DNA of 64,000 nt from Cricetomys ansorgei (GCA_026225945.1 JAMJFZ010001258.1:8346001-8410000); one strand, 5' to 3'; counted from the stretch's first letter, positions 24,416-35,552 are shown. Notes: generated from the sequence alone by a model not told the origin. Made by a program: numbers and translations.

Positions 24416-25050
24416 GCATGGGACAAGAAATTCAATGATTTTTACTTTTATTGGAATCCAAGAGCATTTTAAGATAAATACCATTATTTTTCAAAGACTT
24501 AAAAGTCTCTGGAAAAACAGACGTGCTTTGAAATTAATATCTTGCATTACATCTAAAAATAAGGATTTCTTAATTTTTTTAAAGTTTAAAAAATACAGAC
24601 ATTTAGATGAGGAACAGTGTAACGTGAAAAGGAAAGTCTTCTTGCAAACCACTGATTATCTCAAAAATTATGCGAGATGGAAAATTGGCCCATCACAGGG
24701 GCAGGGTTGCGCAGGCTTAACTGAGCTACACAGGTGTCTATGCTAGACCTAGCTTGGCAGGACTGCTCTGTTGGTAGTGGATGAGGCCATGAAGAGACAA
24801 AGAGGCCCTGGTCCAGAGTGCATGGTCCTTTAGATGCTTCTAGGAACAGGGTCTCTGTTCAACACCTCACAGCTACTGGATTCTTACCTGCCTTCAGAGA
24901 AAGAAACCTGACACGTTATTTCACTCTTTAGTTGTGACTTGCTAAAATCCAATTTTGTCATTTACCTTGGCTGGTCAGTTTTGGTCCAGTGTTAGAAAAA
25001 GTTTATTAAGAGAGAAGGTTCTCTGGGAGGCCTGCTCTTTTCTGAGAGGA
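24416..25050. other. Unique non-coding sequence
   Basis: A 118-codon plus frame at 24390-24746 overlaps the L2 tail and has no domain. I see no other feature. Confidence 0.45.
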
Positions 25051-25053
25051 AGC

Positions 25054-25130
25054 AGGGGTGGTGGGTCTGGGGGAGAGAGAAGATGGGGGGATCTGGGAGG
25101 AGAGGTGGGAGGGAGGGGAGGCTGGAGCCA
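25054..25130 (+). repeat. G-rich run tract (possible G-quadruplex)
   Basis: Several runs of 3-6 G occur in about 75 bp, including ggtgggagggaggggaggct at about 25104-25123 and a G6 near 25085. Loops are short between the last three runs and longer before them, so it fits a relaxed but not a strict four-run G4 pattern. Confidence 0.7.
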
Positions 25131-25174
25131 GGATACATTTTGTACGAGAGAAGAAAAAAGAATGACAAAAAAGA

Positions 25175-25260
25175 AAGAGAAGATTCTAGAGTCAGATTTC
25201 ATAGGTGTGAATCCTGGCTCCTGCTCTTTACCTTGTTTGATGGTTTGGGTTACCTTGTGA
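25175..25260 (+). repeat. MIR fragment, plus strand (tentative)
   Basis: gagtcagatttcataggtgt and gaatcctggctcctgctctt resemble the MIR head ('gagtcagacagacctgggtt', 'gaatcccggctctgcc'), followed by gggttaccttgtgacattc. It is diverged. Confidence 0.55.
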
Positions 25261-25261
25261 C

Positions 25262-25372
25262 ATTCATATTCTCTCATTACAGATGAAGAAACCGAGGTGT
25301 GTGAAGAATGAGCGACTCAAATCGGCAGGTCTGCCTGAACCCAAAGTTCAGGCTCTTGGTCCTGGAACTGCA
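25262..25372 (-). repeat. MIR fragment, minus strand
   Basis: attacagatgaagaaaccga is close to the reverse MIR core 'tttacagatgaggaaactga'. It is followed by gtctgcctgaacccaaagtt and caggctcttggtcc, which fit the reverse MIR head. The fragment lies directly after a plus-oriented MIR-like piece. Confidence 0.7.
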
Positions 25373-25549
25373 CAGGATAACCTAGGAAGTCCTCCTAGTT
25401 GATGGTCCCAGTAATTATCTCTGTCTCCTTCCTCCAAGGGGGTTGATCTGCCGATGCTCCCTTCTGGGGCTTTTCATGATGAACGCAGCTAAGAAGCCCC
25501 AGGGCTTCCTAAGAGGTTTATATCACAATGCCACATGCCCACTGCTTGA

Positions 25550-25866
25550 GCTGGCTTTGTGTTGCTATGGCAAGTCACTGACCAGAAGCAGCTGCGGCCA
25601 ATCATGAAACCCAGGCAGGAAGTGAAGGAGAGACTGTGGAGGGATGCTGCTTACAGGTTTTCACCTCGGAGGTCGCTCAGTTTGCTTTCTTATAAACCCC
25701 AAGGACCACCTGTCCAGGGGTGGCACCTTAGAGAGTGTCCTAATTCCTTCCACATCAATCACTAATCAAGAAAATGCCTTACGGATTTGCCTACAAGCTA
25801 TCCTGACAAGGCATCTTCTCAGTTGAGGTTTCCTCTTTTCAAATGACTCCAGCTGTGTCAGGTTTA
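25550..25866 (-). mobile_element. MaLR-like LTR, minus strand (same type as 32163)
   Basis: The reverse complement carries the same blocks as the LTR at 32163-32568. Plus-strand landmarks are gtgttgctatggcaagtcac, gggatgctgcttacaggttt, gctttcttataaaccccaag, acatcaatcactaatcaaga, aaatgccttacggatttgcc and ttctcagttgaggtttcctc. The 60- and 68-codon frames here are shadows of the LTR. Confidence 0.82.
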
Positions 25867-26540
25867 TTGAAAAGTTATCAGCACACCTTGTTTAACTAAA
25901 TTAATATCAAATGTCTTTGAAAACTTTTAGAACAAAGCCATTGCATGACCAGGGCTTCTAGTTTTTAATATAAAATATCACAATAAATTTTCTTTCAAAA
26001 ATGTAGTTAGGCTGACATACTAATAAAACTTTTAAATAATTTAAGATTTCAATAGCAATGCTATTTATGGGATAAACAATGCTTCCATTCTCCTCCAATG
26101 GAATGTTAATATACTTCTCTTATATAGAGGACGATTTTGCTTTATCTATTCTTCTTATAATAGCAGGCAGTTTCTTTAGTCATTTTGCATAATAAATGTC
26201 CTTTGAATAAGCCAGTTTCTTTAACAATATTTTTATTAGGTTGACACTAATTTTACCTACATACTTGGGCTATGTTTCCAATTTATACATCATACATGAA
26301 TTTAATTCATAGTCAAATTATTGAAGATGGCACTTTGCTCCTGTGAGTTGGATGCTAATTAATGCTCTTTGGCCTGCACGTTTATTTATATTCCTTCTGT
26401 TTATCTCAAGTCAAGGTTCAAGAAAATGTGTACATTTTAAAACTTATTAAAAGTTATAGAGAAAGGCAGTTTTTGAATTTGTTTGACAGCCCACCATATA
26501 CAAACTACTATCTTAAGGAATAATTTTAACATGATGGCAA
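25867..26540. other. Unique AT-rich block, candidate conserved non-coding element
   Basis: No repeat family was recognised in about 670 bp. The block holds homeodomain-type TAAT cores (gatgctaattaatgctcttt at about 26351-26370), an octamer-like ttttgcataataaatg and a SOX-like cctttgaataag near 26182-26211. Dense TAAT/TGCAT content is typical of, but not specific to, developmental enhancers, since AT-rich DNA makes such motifs by chance. Cross-species conservation was not tested. Confidence 0.3.
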
Positions 26541-26544
26541 TTTA

Positions 26545-26715
26545 AAACTGTATATATAATTGTGTATATTTATTTATATATAATAATTATATATAATATA
26601 TAATTGTATATATTTATTTATATATAATAATTACATATAATATATAATATAATTTATATAATTATATATTATATATAATTATATATAATATAATTATATA
26701 TAATATAAAAAGTAT
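26545..26715. repeat. AT-rich low-complexity region with a 44-bp tandem duplication
   Basis: Nearly pure A/T over 170 bp. Within it, 26559-26602 and 26603-26646 are near-identical adjacent copies with a period of 44 bp. The following (TATA/ATTA)n sequence is self-complementary and could extrude hairpins. Confidence 0.9.
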
Positions 26716-27554
26716 ATATTCACATAGGAACATATACTATGCTTTTAATGTATTTAGGCAGTGAAATGAATACTTATTTTACAGTTTTCTTTAATTTGAG
26801 AGTCTCCAAGAATTAGTGAGAAAACACAGAAGTGGCTAGATTATTTTAATACAAAAATTAATTGGAGAACATTTAAATGGTTAGTCACATTGAAGAATGC
26901 AAAATTTTGAAACACTTGATTTATTCCGTGTTTTTAACAGGCATTTAACAAGACGAGGCATAGAGTGTTCAAATTGCTTCCCCAAGGCACGTGGAAGGAG
27001 ATATTCTATCTATATTAGTGTGTGTGAAGAAAGGATTGAGAACACTATTGCAGCAGCTTTGGGGAGATGCTGACAGTACTAGCCTGTGTTGAAAGGCAGA
27101 TGAAAAGTTAGCATTTGAATGACATCAGGAAGGCTGTGCTCACAGACCGCATTATTAATGGGACTACAATGAAGAGTTCGGAGAAAGGAATGACTGGAGA
27201 TGTTTCTCAGGTTTTAGTATCACATGATTGAATAAGGAGAAAGACACACACGATGTGGAGCAGTTGTCAGGCATATGTTATAAGTTTCATTACAAATTAT
27301 GTAGACATGTGTTTGAGACTGTCTCTATAACAGCTCTGTCTCCATGGAGTACAGAGGACACATCTATATTCACAGTCAACTTGAAAACAAGAAACATTAC
27401 TGTTTAGTAGAGTTTCTCAGCATGTCTTGGAGCTCTTTAATCGAAGCCTCTGTGCATCCCACTTACGATCCCAGTGGTCCCTGTGTGATGTGATGCATCC
27501 CTTTCTCTAGTGTGGGGTCCTGAGGAAGATGAAGGCTCTGCTTGCATTTGAACT
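26716..27554. other. Unique non-coding sequence
   Basis: No recognised repeat or gene. Confidence 0.45.
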
Positions 27555-27752
27555 TGAGCTTTTTCAGTTCCTATTCCAAGCCAGGGGAATTTATTTAACT
27601 TTCCTGTGATCTACATTTTTCCCCTCTAAGATAGGGACAATAATGACGAATGAATACTGTTGTGTGATTGTCATATATGGTCATTCATATTTTAAACTCT
27701 AATGTCAGCCAGGATTGTAAGTACCCAATAAATGTTAACAATCATCCTTGTC
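27555..27752 (+). repeat. MIR SINE, plus strand
   Basis: The second half is readable: tttaactttcctgtgatcta, cccctctaagatagggacaa followed by taatgac, then gattgt, and cccaataaatgttaacaatc at the end. The block order fits MIR, and the 5' head is poorly preserved. Confidence 0.7.
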
Positions 27753-28185
27753 TATAAATTTTGTTTTAATGTAATTTCTGATCCTGACCCAGCATATTTG
27801 TGAACATCATTCACATATTAGGTAATATGCATTTTGTCCACTTTTAAAAAAATGTCCTCTACAGTTTCATGTATGCTTATAGTAGAATCTCATAATTCTG
27901 CTTCCTACCTAACCTCTCTTCCCATCCTTTCTCTCAAAGAAACCCTTCTTCTTCCTAATAAGCTTCTTTCTACTTTGATGTTTTTATTGTATGTGAGACC
28001 TGCTGAGTTTTACTGAAATGTCTTGCTGTGAACACGAGTAGGGAATTATTTTCTGGGTAACTTTGTCAGTGGCTACTGAACAAATGATGTGTCCTCCTGT
28101 AGTAACTGGAAAGTGCCCAGGGACACCCAGGAAGGAGTGAGATCTCAGGAGTGCCTCTTCCACAAATAATGGAATGTTGGCATTC
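27753..28185. other. Unique non-coding sequence
   Basis: No recognised repeat or gene. A 60-codon frame has no domain. Confidence 0.45.
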
Positions 28186-28189
28186 TGAA

Positions 28190-29062
28190 TCTTGTGAAGA
28201 TCTGTGCAGCTGCATTCATATGTGCAATGCCTATGTCATGTCTCAAGACCATTTGGAAGCACCTTTTCCCCCATTTTCTGGCTCTTACATTCTTTCTGTC
28301 CTCTCTTCTCTGATGTTCCCTACTATTTAAGATGGGAGAATATATGATATAGATGTCCATTTCAGGAGCAAGAAGTCAATACTAAATTATTCTTAGGACT
28401 TTGAGGAGTGATGAATGTCTGCATTGTATGCTTCCCACTGCAAAAAAATAAAAGCATCTTTGTCAGAGATTAACAATAGCATTTATGTATGTATATATAT
28501 GTATGTATGTATGTATATGTATGTATGTATGTATGTACTGAAAAGGAAGTTTTACAGTATTACCACAATGTAAAACAGTAGCAGTATGTTTTCCCTATGT
28601 TTACCCTCCTCAGCCATGAGGCTTGATTATGTTTATATAATCAAAGTTTGTATAAACTGGCAAGAGTTTCTTTCTTTTGAGTGGGCATAAAATCCAATCA
28701 GAGAGTGGCTGGTTACCCCATAATAGTCATGCTACTATTACACCAGGGGTCATGTCTTGTGAGGAAGGTGGTTAGTGCAGCTTGTAAGGTCCACAGCTGA
28801 TTAGGGCAGTCAGTGATTTTTCTCCCTTAGCAGCCTGTATAACACCTTTTGGCTCTATGCAAGTTAGCCAACAAGGAGGAAACTTCTAGTTCATTTCCAG
28901 GTTGGTTTGTCTTTGTCCTACAACCAAAGCGCACGGTTTCTTCAGCTATAGGGTCTGACTGTCTAGTTCTGGGAGGCAACCTAGACCAATGTCAATAGCC
29001 ACGGAAGTGCATTTGTGTGAGGGTTTCACTGAATCTTTGTATGAAGGAAAGAAACAAGACTA
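28190..29062 (-). repeat. L1 3'-UTR region, minus strand, with embedded (TATG)n
   Basis: Two segments appear to be one reverse-oriented L1. The left one (28190-28440) has gctgcattcatatgtgcaat and gctcttacattctttctgtc, then ctgatgttccct. The right one (about 28610-29062) has ggctggttaccccataatag, the ccaggggtcatgtcttgtga block, aggtccacagctgatt, and ttccaggttggtttgtcttt. A microsatellite at 28480-28540 lies between them. It is 5'-truncated and diverged. Confidence 0.75.
28480..28540. repeat. (TATG)n microsatellite
   Basis: A tetranucleotide TATG/GTAT tract with one TATATA interruption, inside the L1 remnant. Confidence 0.95.
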
Positions 29063-29845
29063 AAACACTGCTTCTTCTCAAGCAATATCAATTTTACCTG
29101 ACAGAATCTTAAAACTTATATCCCATGCATCTTAGCAAGTTCCAAATTCACAATCTCTGAGTCTAGAGCTTTTTAAGTCTGGTGAATCACTTCCATATCT
29201 GGACCTTGGATCACAGTTTTAGATGACTTTAATTCTTTCTTTGGATTAGTACACATATAGTTTAGTAGGCTTTGTTTATTTTCAAGTAAAATGGGTTAAT
29301 CCTGTATCTCAGACAAATACTTGTTGTCAGAAAATGTGACAGTGCCATTTCCAAATCATTAATTAATGGCATCAATCTTTCACAAATACATAGTATAAAA
29401 ACAAATATTCACAAATTATTCCTTTAAAAAAGCAGACTGGCTAAATTTGCTTATATATCACTCCTTAGACTTATGAGATATTGTCTTTTCTCACCTTGAT
29501 GGTTTAATGCCACTCGTGTTTAATGGGTATAATGAATAGGCACAATGCCCTGGTCTTTCAGTCCACCTGGAGAAATGAGAGTTCTGGTGTGGGCATTACC
29601 ATAAAGAAGGCAGAGAGATGATGTTTGGGAAATAAATGGAATGTATAAATCATGAGGTGGAAGAATTGTTTTACATGTTTTGAGCAACTTATGGTAACTC
29701 TATTTCTCATCCTCCCAAAAAGGTTTGTATGTAGAGTAGTGGGGGAATTAATTAACAAGGCCTCATGTTCAGTATCAACTTTTGATTGGTGGATATCAAC
29801 TTTATTTTTGCATTGATAAGTTAGCAATTTATTTTTATAGAGATT
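29063..29845. other. Unique non-coding sequence
   Basis: No recognised repeat. A 118-codon minus frame (29558-29914) enters the CA microsatellite and has no domain. Confidence 0.45.
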
Positions 29846-29848
29846 TAT

Positions 29849-29887
29849 TATACACACACACACACACACACACTCAGACACACACAT
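29849..29887. repeat. (CA)n microsatellite
   Basis: A CA dinucleotide tract with one tcaga interruption. Confidence 0.95.
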
Positions 29888-30639
29888 GTGGACACGCATA
29901 CATCTATAAGTCATGTTCTCTTACAAAGTCTATCTTCTGTGCTCATTGAGTGTGGATCACCATGTGCTTTAATTGTTTCTATAAAGCAGAGGACCTGAGA
30001 CTTGACCTGTGGGGTGACTAGGAGGTTGCTAAAATGAGAGGTGGTATAAGGTAGGAGTAGATTTTCAAGGTAAGAAGGGACAGATGACACTGACTGACCA
30101 GTACATTATAAAGGATGGTATGCTATTTCTCAGGTTGTAAATTTAACCTACCGGGCTTCCCTCAGATTCTAACCTGCAAAATGGATGTACCATCTCATTC
30201 TTAGCTGTGGGCCTGGGAGTTGCTTAGTGCAGTCATAAGTTTCTCATGGGATCCTGAGAACTCCAAGGTTATGTGTGTTCCCAGGACTGGAGTGGCTGTG
30301 AAAGAATTCAGAAAAAGACTAGCAATCATGAGTTGCCTACAACTTGCTTTTAGTTTTGAAACCTAACCAGCAACTCTTCATCATCCCTGTTCTGCTCCCT
30401 GCCCCATAGCTATGCTGCCTTGGGATAAAAAGGCTCTCCCTGTCTGGATCCCTGTGAGACACAGCCTTGGCATAGAAGCCAGTGCTTCCTGAATGCTCTA
30501 TGTACTTCTTCTTAGACTCTAAATGTTCTGTATGCTTCTTCTCAGGCTGGCAGGAATACATTGTGAATTGAACACTTGATAAAAGGCAGTTGCAAAAGGT
30601 CTCCAAATCAAGGAGTAAGTCTCCAGTGATAAAACAGAA
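29888..30639. other. Unique non-coding sequence
   Basis: No recognised repeat or gene. Confidence 0.45.
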
Positions 30640-31545
30640 ATGTAAAGCTTTTTCTGATGCCCTTTTCAGAGCTTGCTTCCAGCTTGTCTCTGTTCCTTTG
30701 TGACTCCATGGACCACGGAACCTCTCTCTACCAGGGATTCACAACTGTGATACCAGTCTGGGACTCATTCAGAGCACCACTCAACACTCACCAGAGGAGC
30801 TTCTTATAGTAGACGGGAATTAAGAGACACCGTATAGTAGATGGGAATTAACACAGAAATCCACAACTGGACAGTGTGCAGAGAATGAGAGACTTTGGGG
30901 GACTCAACCCTACATGAGATGTTTTTTCAGGCCCTCCCCCCGCCAAAGCTCAAGGGTCTATGCAAAAAAGAAAGCATAGAGATTGTAAGAGGAGGAATGA
31001 TAGGGGAATCTAAGGAAACAGTGTCTTCCAGACACAACAGGACTCATATGCACAAATGAAATCACCCAGACTCTTGACAACACTCACGAGACCCGTATGA
31101 GTTCAAGCCAGACAAATCCAGGGCTGAGACAGGGAGATGGACAAAAGTCCCACCTCTGACCAAGAGGCTCTTTGAAATTGAGACCTGCTGGGAAAGGGAA
31201 AACAAATTTACTCCAAAGGAGTGTCACTGTATACAGCAACTAAACTCCAAGGCAGTCCCCATGCCCAGGAGAAGTTGGCCAATATTAAACGAACTCACTT
31301 TTTTGGGGGTGTGTGTGTAGGATTTTTGTTTTGTTTTGATATTTTTTGTTATTGATTTTGTATGTTTTTATATTTTTAATTTTTGAGAGAGAGGGGGAAA
31401 ACATGAAGTTTCATGAGTAGGGAGGTAGGGAGGATCTGGGAGTTGGAGAAGGGGAAAGAATATGATCAAAGCATGTTGCATAGAAAGAGTTCGTTTAGAC
31501 AATTCAAATTTAAGAAAACTTGAAAATATGTAGCCAAGCCTTACC
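30640..31545 (+). repeat. L1 3' end (3' UTR), plus strand
   Basis: A long, well-ordered match to the remembered muroid L1 3' UTR: ggaacctctctctaccaggg, cagtctgggactcattcaga, accagaggagcttcttatag, aaatccacaactggacagtg, aacagtgtcttccagacaca, gacctgctgggaaagggaaa, cagtccccatgcccaggaga, a T-rich stretch (about 31297-31382), and gaggatctgggagttggaga with agaatatgatcaaagcatgt near the end. It is 5'-truncated. A local tandem duplication with a 28-bp period sits at about 30805-30851. Confidence 0.9.
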
Positions 31546-31964
31546 GGTAGCCCCTGAAATATATCCAACTCACTGGGCAGCAGTGCAGTAAAATCTTTCC
31601 TGTGGCTAATATTCTTGTTTTATTAGTTCCATATCACTTGCCATGAATCAAGTTATTTCTCCTTCTTTTATATATATTTTAACATAATTTTCTTTCACCA
31701 TGGGGTTCTATTGACCAGTGGGACACTGTTCACTTTTGATAATATAGCCCATAACCCTCATGCCTATAAATGTGTTCTGAAGCCATCAAAGCCAAAGTTG
31801 AAATTATTTATTTTAAGGCAGCAATCTGAAAGCAATCCAAGCGAGCTTATATAAAATGTTGATCTCAGTTTTATTTAGAGCCTGAGGGAAGTTAGGAGAC
31901 TCGGACAGTTGTGCTGTAAGGGTCCTTCCCACAGGGTGCAAACAGCTCTGAGGCTTGGTCTTGG
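31546..31964. other. Unique non-coding sequence
   Basis: No recognised repeat or gene. Confidence 0.45.
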
Positions 31965-32152
31965 GAGTCAGTGTGGCTTAGTCGTTGCTATGAGTATGGT
32001 CTGAAAAATAGCCCTGGAACTAGACTTGCCATAAAATCTTATTTTGCTGTATGGACTCGGATGTAGAAATGTGCATGATCTTTAATAAGTTGTTCACTCA
32101 TCCAGGCTTTGTTTTTCTATTTGTTAAAATGCAGAATAATACACACTTATAC
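31965..32152 (+). repeat. MIR SINE, plus strand
   Basis: gtgtggcttagtcgttgcta fits the tRNA-like MIR head, and tagccctggaactagacttg fits the following block. gatctttaataagttgttca, ggctttgtttttctatttgt and taaaatgcagaataatacac fit the core and tail. It is diverged but in the correct order. Confidence 0.75.
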
Positions 32153-32162
32153 TGGATATCTG

Positions 32163-32568
32163 GTGTGCTGACTAGTTTTATGTCAGCTTGACCCAAGCTA
32201 GAGTCACTAGAGAGCAAGGAGCCTCAATTTAGAATTCCTCAATAATATCTGGCTATAGGCAGGCCGATAGGTAATTTTCTCAATTAGTGATTGATATGCA
32301 AGGGCCCATTGCGTGTGTTGTTCCTGGGCAGAGTTGCTGGATTCTGTAAGAAAGCAGGCTGAGCAAGCCACGGGGAGCAAGCCAGTAACAGCACCCCTCT
32401 ATGGTCTCTATAGCAGCTCCTGCCTACAGGCTTCTGCCCTGCTTGATGCCCTCACTGCTTTTGATGATGAACTGTGGTATAGAACTGTGAATATAATAAA
32501 CCCTTTCCTCCCCAAGTTACGTTTGGTCTTGGTGTTTCATAACAGCAATAGTAACCCAAACTAAGACA
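32163..32568 (+). mobile_element. Solo MaLR-like LTR with short target duplication, plus strand
   Basis: Landmarks: gtgctgactagttttatgtc, agcttgacccaagctagagt, gattctgtaagaaagcaggc, tgagcaagccacggggagca, agcagctcctgcctacaggc, gatgatgaactgtggtatag, then ataataaaccctttcctccc with the AATAAA signal, and caatagtaacccaaactaag near the end. The element is flanked by TCTG on both sides (32159-32162 and 32569-32572), consistent with a short target duplication of a complete solo LTR. Minus copies of this type occur at 25550 and 53770. The exact subfamily is uncertain. Confidence 0.87.
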
Positions 32569-33096
32569 TCTGATATGTTTTATTTGGCCATGATACAGTT
32601 TCATGCAGTTAATTATGGGACCCTGTTTGGCTCTAGGGACTGAGCATGCTGACATGGGATTGTTCAGTGGAGGGGCTTTGCTCTGGTGGTTATGAGGCTG
32701 GAGCATAAACTTACAGACCACAGCAGAACAGCTGGAAACATTCCTTGTGACTTCTCTGTGGGAGAAAAGATCAACGACATCTTTCATCTGAAAGTTCTTG
32801 AAAATTCCACGAATAAAAGTCACATCTATAGGCGGTGAGAATGAGAAACATAAAGGGGTGTGAGCAAACAGCATGTGTGAGCCTGAGCAAACCAGTCTTG
32901 TTTGAATTTGCACCAAAACCTTGCCATTTCCTCTGACTGTTAAGTCTCCAATTTGTTATATTATTTTTATTAATAATAATAAATTAATTAATTAATATTG
33001 TTATTTGGTACCATTGCAGTTTAAGGCAGTTTGACTTGGGTTTCTCCAATCTGTGTTGAAAGAGTCTCCATGAATTTAGCACCGTCCAAGCTTGCT
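32569..33096. other. Unique sequence
   Basis: No recognised repeat apart from an (ATTA)n/(AAT)n low-complexity patch at 32958-33003. The 154-codon minus frame at 32452-32916 begins outside and runs into the LTR. It has no domain and is not called as a gene. Confidence 0.5.
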
Positions 33097-33280
33097 GTGA
33101 TAGTTAATATGTTGATTTAGATTTGGTAGAACCTAAGATACTAGTGAAGCACACCTCTGGGTATATTTGTGGGGGTGTTTCCTGAAAGATTCAACTAAGG
33201 GTGGAAAACATAATTGTACATGGTTGGCATTATCCCATAGGTCAAGACCTGTATGACTCATAAAGGGGAAGCAAGAAGCC
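33097..33280 (+). mobile_element. Partial MaLR-type LTR, plus strand (same type as 16388)
   Basis: gctgtgatagttaatatgtt, cacacctctgggtatatttg and gggggtgtttcctgaaagat follow the 5' half of the LTR type found complete at 16388-16711. The 3' half, including the polyadenylation signal, was not seen. Confidence 0.65.
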
Positions 33281-33654
33281 TTATGTGAAGGTTCTCCAAT
33301 ATGTCTTTGTTGTCCTTATTGAGAAGTATCCAGTAGCATACATGTAATGGGTATTCACAAATGTCATTGGATGCACCTTATTTCTCAAACCTATGATAAG
33401 GAGGTTAAAGAATTGGAATTAGTAGAGAACTGAGCATCTTTCCTGTTGCCAACACTAACTATTTCCATTTTCTATCATTTACATGTTTGATCTATTTTCT
33501 TGAGAATTTAGATGAAAGCAGTGACTCAACCCTAAACTGCAAAACAACTCAGTTTTCACTCAGTCTTTTCATTTTCAGAGGAACAAGTAGATTTTTACTG
33601 GGTGCTAAATGGCACAGGTTATGGCTGACACTCATTTGCATGGGCCAGTGCCCT
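33281..33654. other. Unique non-coding sequence
   Basis: No recognised repeat or gene. Confidence 0.45.
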
Positions 33655-33656
33655 GT

Positions 33657-33995
33657 ATCACTGTGCTAGTTCATTTGGTGCTACTGTACTGAGCAATTCA
33701 TCTCTCAGTTTTGAAGGCTGGGAAGTACATTATCAAGACATTGCAAATTTTATGTGTGTGCCTTATGGAGGAGCCTCACCATGGCAACCTCTGCACAGAA
33801 TGCTGTCTTCATGTCTGGGGAAGGCAGTGAACAAGCTGGTATTAATAATCTCTTTTATGAGAGACGTGTAATTCTATCTAAGAGAAAGGCTTCTTCTATA
33901 GGCTTAACTGTGTCTATGAGGGCCCTCCTCTTAGTGCCATCACACTGGCAAGACCTGAATTTTGGAGGAGACACACTCCCTGTGAGAAAACGGAC
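33657..33995 (-). mobile_element. Ancient MaLR (MLT1/MST-like) LTR fragment, minus strand
   Basis: Reverse-oriented blocks: gttcatttggtgctactgta, cagttttgaaggctgggaag, gagggccctcctcttagtgc, catcacactggcaagacctg and aattttggaggagacacact. The last two resemble the conserved 5' end of MLT/MST LTRs in reverse. The middle is poorly preserved. Confidence 0.6.
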
Positions 33996-34849
33996 TGAAG
34001 AAAAACAAAAGATTAACTACTGTCATATAAGTCAGGTAGCTGTCATTTTTGAAAGTCTTCTTTTTTCTACCTTCCTATCTATATGCTATGAGTTCGATTG
34101 GGCTGGATAAACCACAACTTAGCTTTCTATGAATTCCAAATACCAACAATATATTGTCAAGTGAATGAGGACCACCAAATACATAGACTCATAAGTCTAG
34201 TAAATTCTGAAATTATCTGTCTTTATCAGACTGTTAGCATATCAATATGGTCTTCCTCGAACATGATGACTTTATCAGTTCTCATGTGTTTACTCTTATC
34301 TTGCAGTTAGCAGACATATCATTGAAAACAGATAAATACGTGGATTATTAAATTCCAAGTTATGATGTGTATAGCCAAAAGATTTGTTTAGTTCTGTGTC
34401 CATCGGCCAAGCGTACAAAGGACACTAACATCAACCTCAGAATAATTAGCTTTTGATCTCAATAAAATGTGGCATCTTTTTTTTTAAATTAAGACCTCCC
34501 ATACTATTACAGTCTTGAAGTCTTTGTGCCATCGCTCTGAGGATTGTGTGCCCGGCATGCCTCTTCTACAATGTAGATTCACTGGTGGGATTCAAATTCC
34601 CAGATACGTGCATTAACAGTTATTTCCTCTTATTTTTATACAAACACAATTGAGATGCATAGCTTCCTGAGATCTGTTTATTGTCTGTGCCATGAACATC
34701 TCAGGTCATAGCGAGGACTGTAGTCATAAGACCCAGATCTCAGCAGTCACTCGGCTGCAATTGCTTTCTGTTGCCAATAGTTACCTGGGCTCCTATAGTA
34801 TCTCCCTCGACTTGCTCTGTTCAAACCATGTCAGCTTTCAATACTCATT
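33996..34849. other. Unique non-coding sequence
   Basis: No recognised repeat or gene. Open frames here are shorter than 120 codons and lack domains. Confidence 0.45.
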
Positions 34850-34997
34850 CTTTCTTCTTTCTTTCTTCCTTTCTTTCTTTCTTCTTTCTTTCTTTCTTTC
34901 TTTCTTCCTTCCTTCCTTCCTTCCTTCCTTCCTTCCTTCCTTCTTTCTTTCTTTCTTTCTTTCTTTCCTTCCTTCCTTCCTTCCTTCCTTCCTTCCT

Positions 34998-35081
<84 letters not shown>

Positions 35082-35083
35082 TT
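34850..35083. repeat. Long (TTTC)n/(TTCC)n pyrimidine tract
   Basis: About 234 bp with no purine: TTTC repeats with two embedded TTCC blocks (about 34906-34942 and 34965-34999). All overlapping frames of 90-164 codons on both strands are translations of this tract and not genes. Mirror-symmetric homopyrimidine DNA of this length is a triplex (H-DNA) former. Confidence 0.97.
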
Positions 35084-35426
35084 ACATCCTTTCTGTCTAA
35101 ACCCATTCTTGCAAAGGGCTATTTCCATATCTTTTCCTTTGAGTCTACATTTTAGCCATTCTCAGAAGCCTCTGCTCCTTTTCTGATTTTATTTTCTACT
35201 TTACTGTCATAAGACATATATTTTCATATGAAGTGCTAGGCTAAGCTCCTCTGTGATATTCTCAATATATTCTGTCTCAGTGGAGAATCTGAAACCTGCT
35301 CACAGGACAGAATATTGAGAAGGTTTGAAACTGTCCAGAGAAAAGACATAAACATCAAGGAAGCTTGTTTGAAAAAGAGAGAATGCATTACCCGTTCTTC
35401 TCAACAGTATTTACACTTTTGAAATG

Positions 35427-35460
35427 TTTTCTTTCTTCTTTCTTTCTTTTCTTTCTTTTT

Positions 35461-35552
<92 letters not shown>

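Noticed and set aside
24390..24746. 118-codon plus frame
   Set aside because: It begins in the L2 tail and shows no recognisable domain.
32452..32916. 154-codon minus-strand open frame
   Set aside because: No domain or codon signature. It ends inside a solo LTR and starts in unique sequence, and stop-free runs of this size occur by chance in 64 kb.
34692..35186. 164-codon open frame, the longest in the window
   Set aside because: It is a translation of the TTTC/TTCC tract (poly-Phe/Leu/Ser). Every frame of such a tract on both strands stays open, so length is no evidence for a gene.
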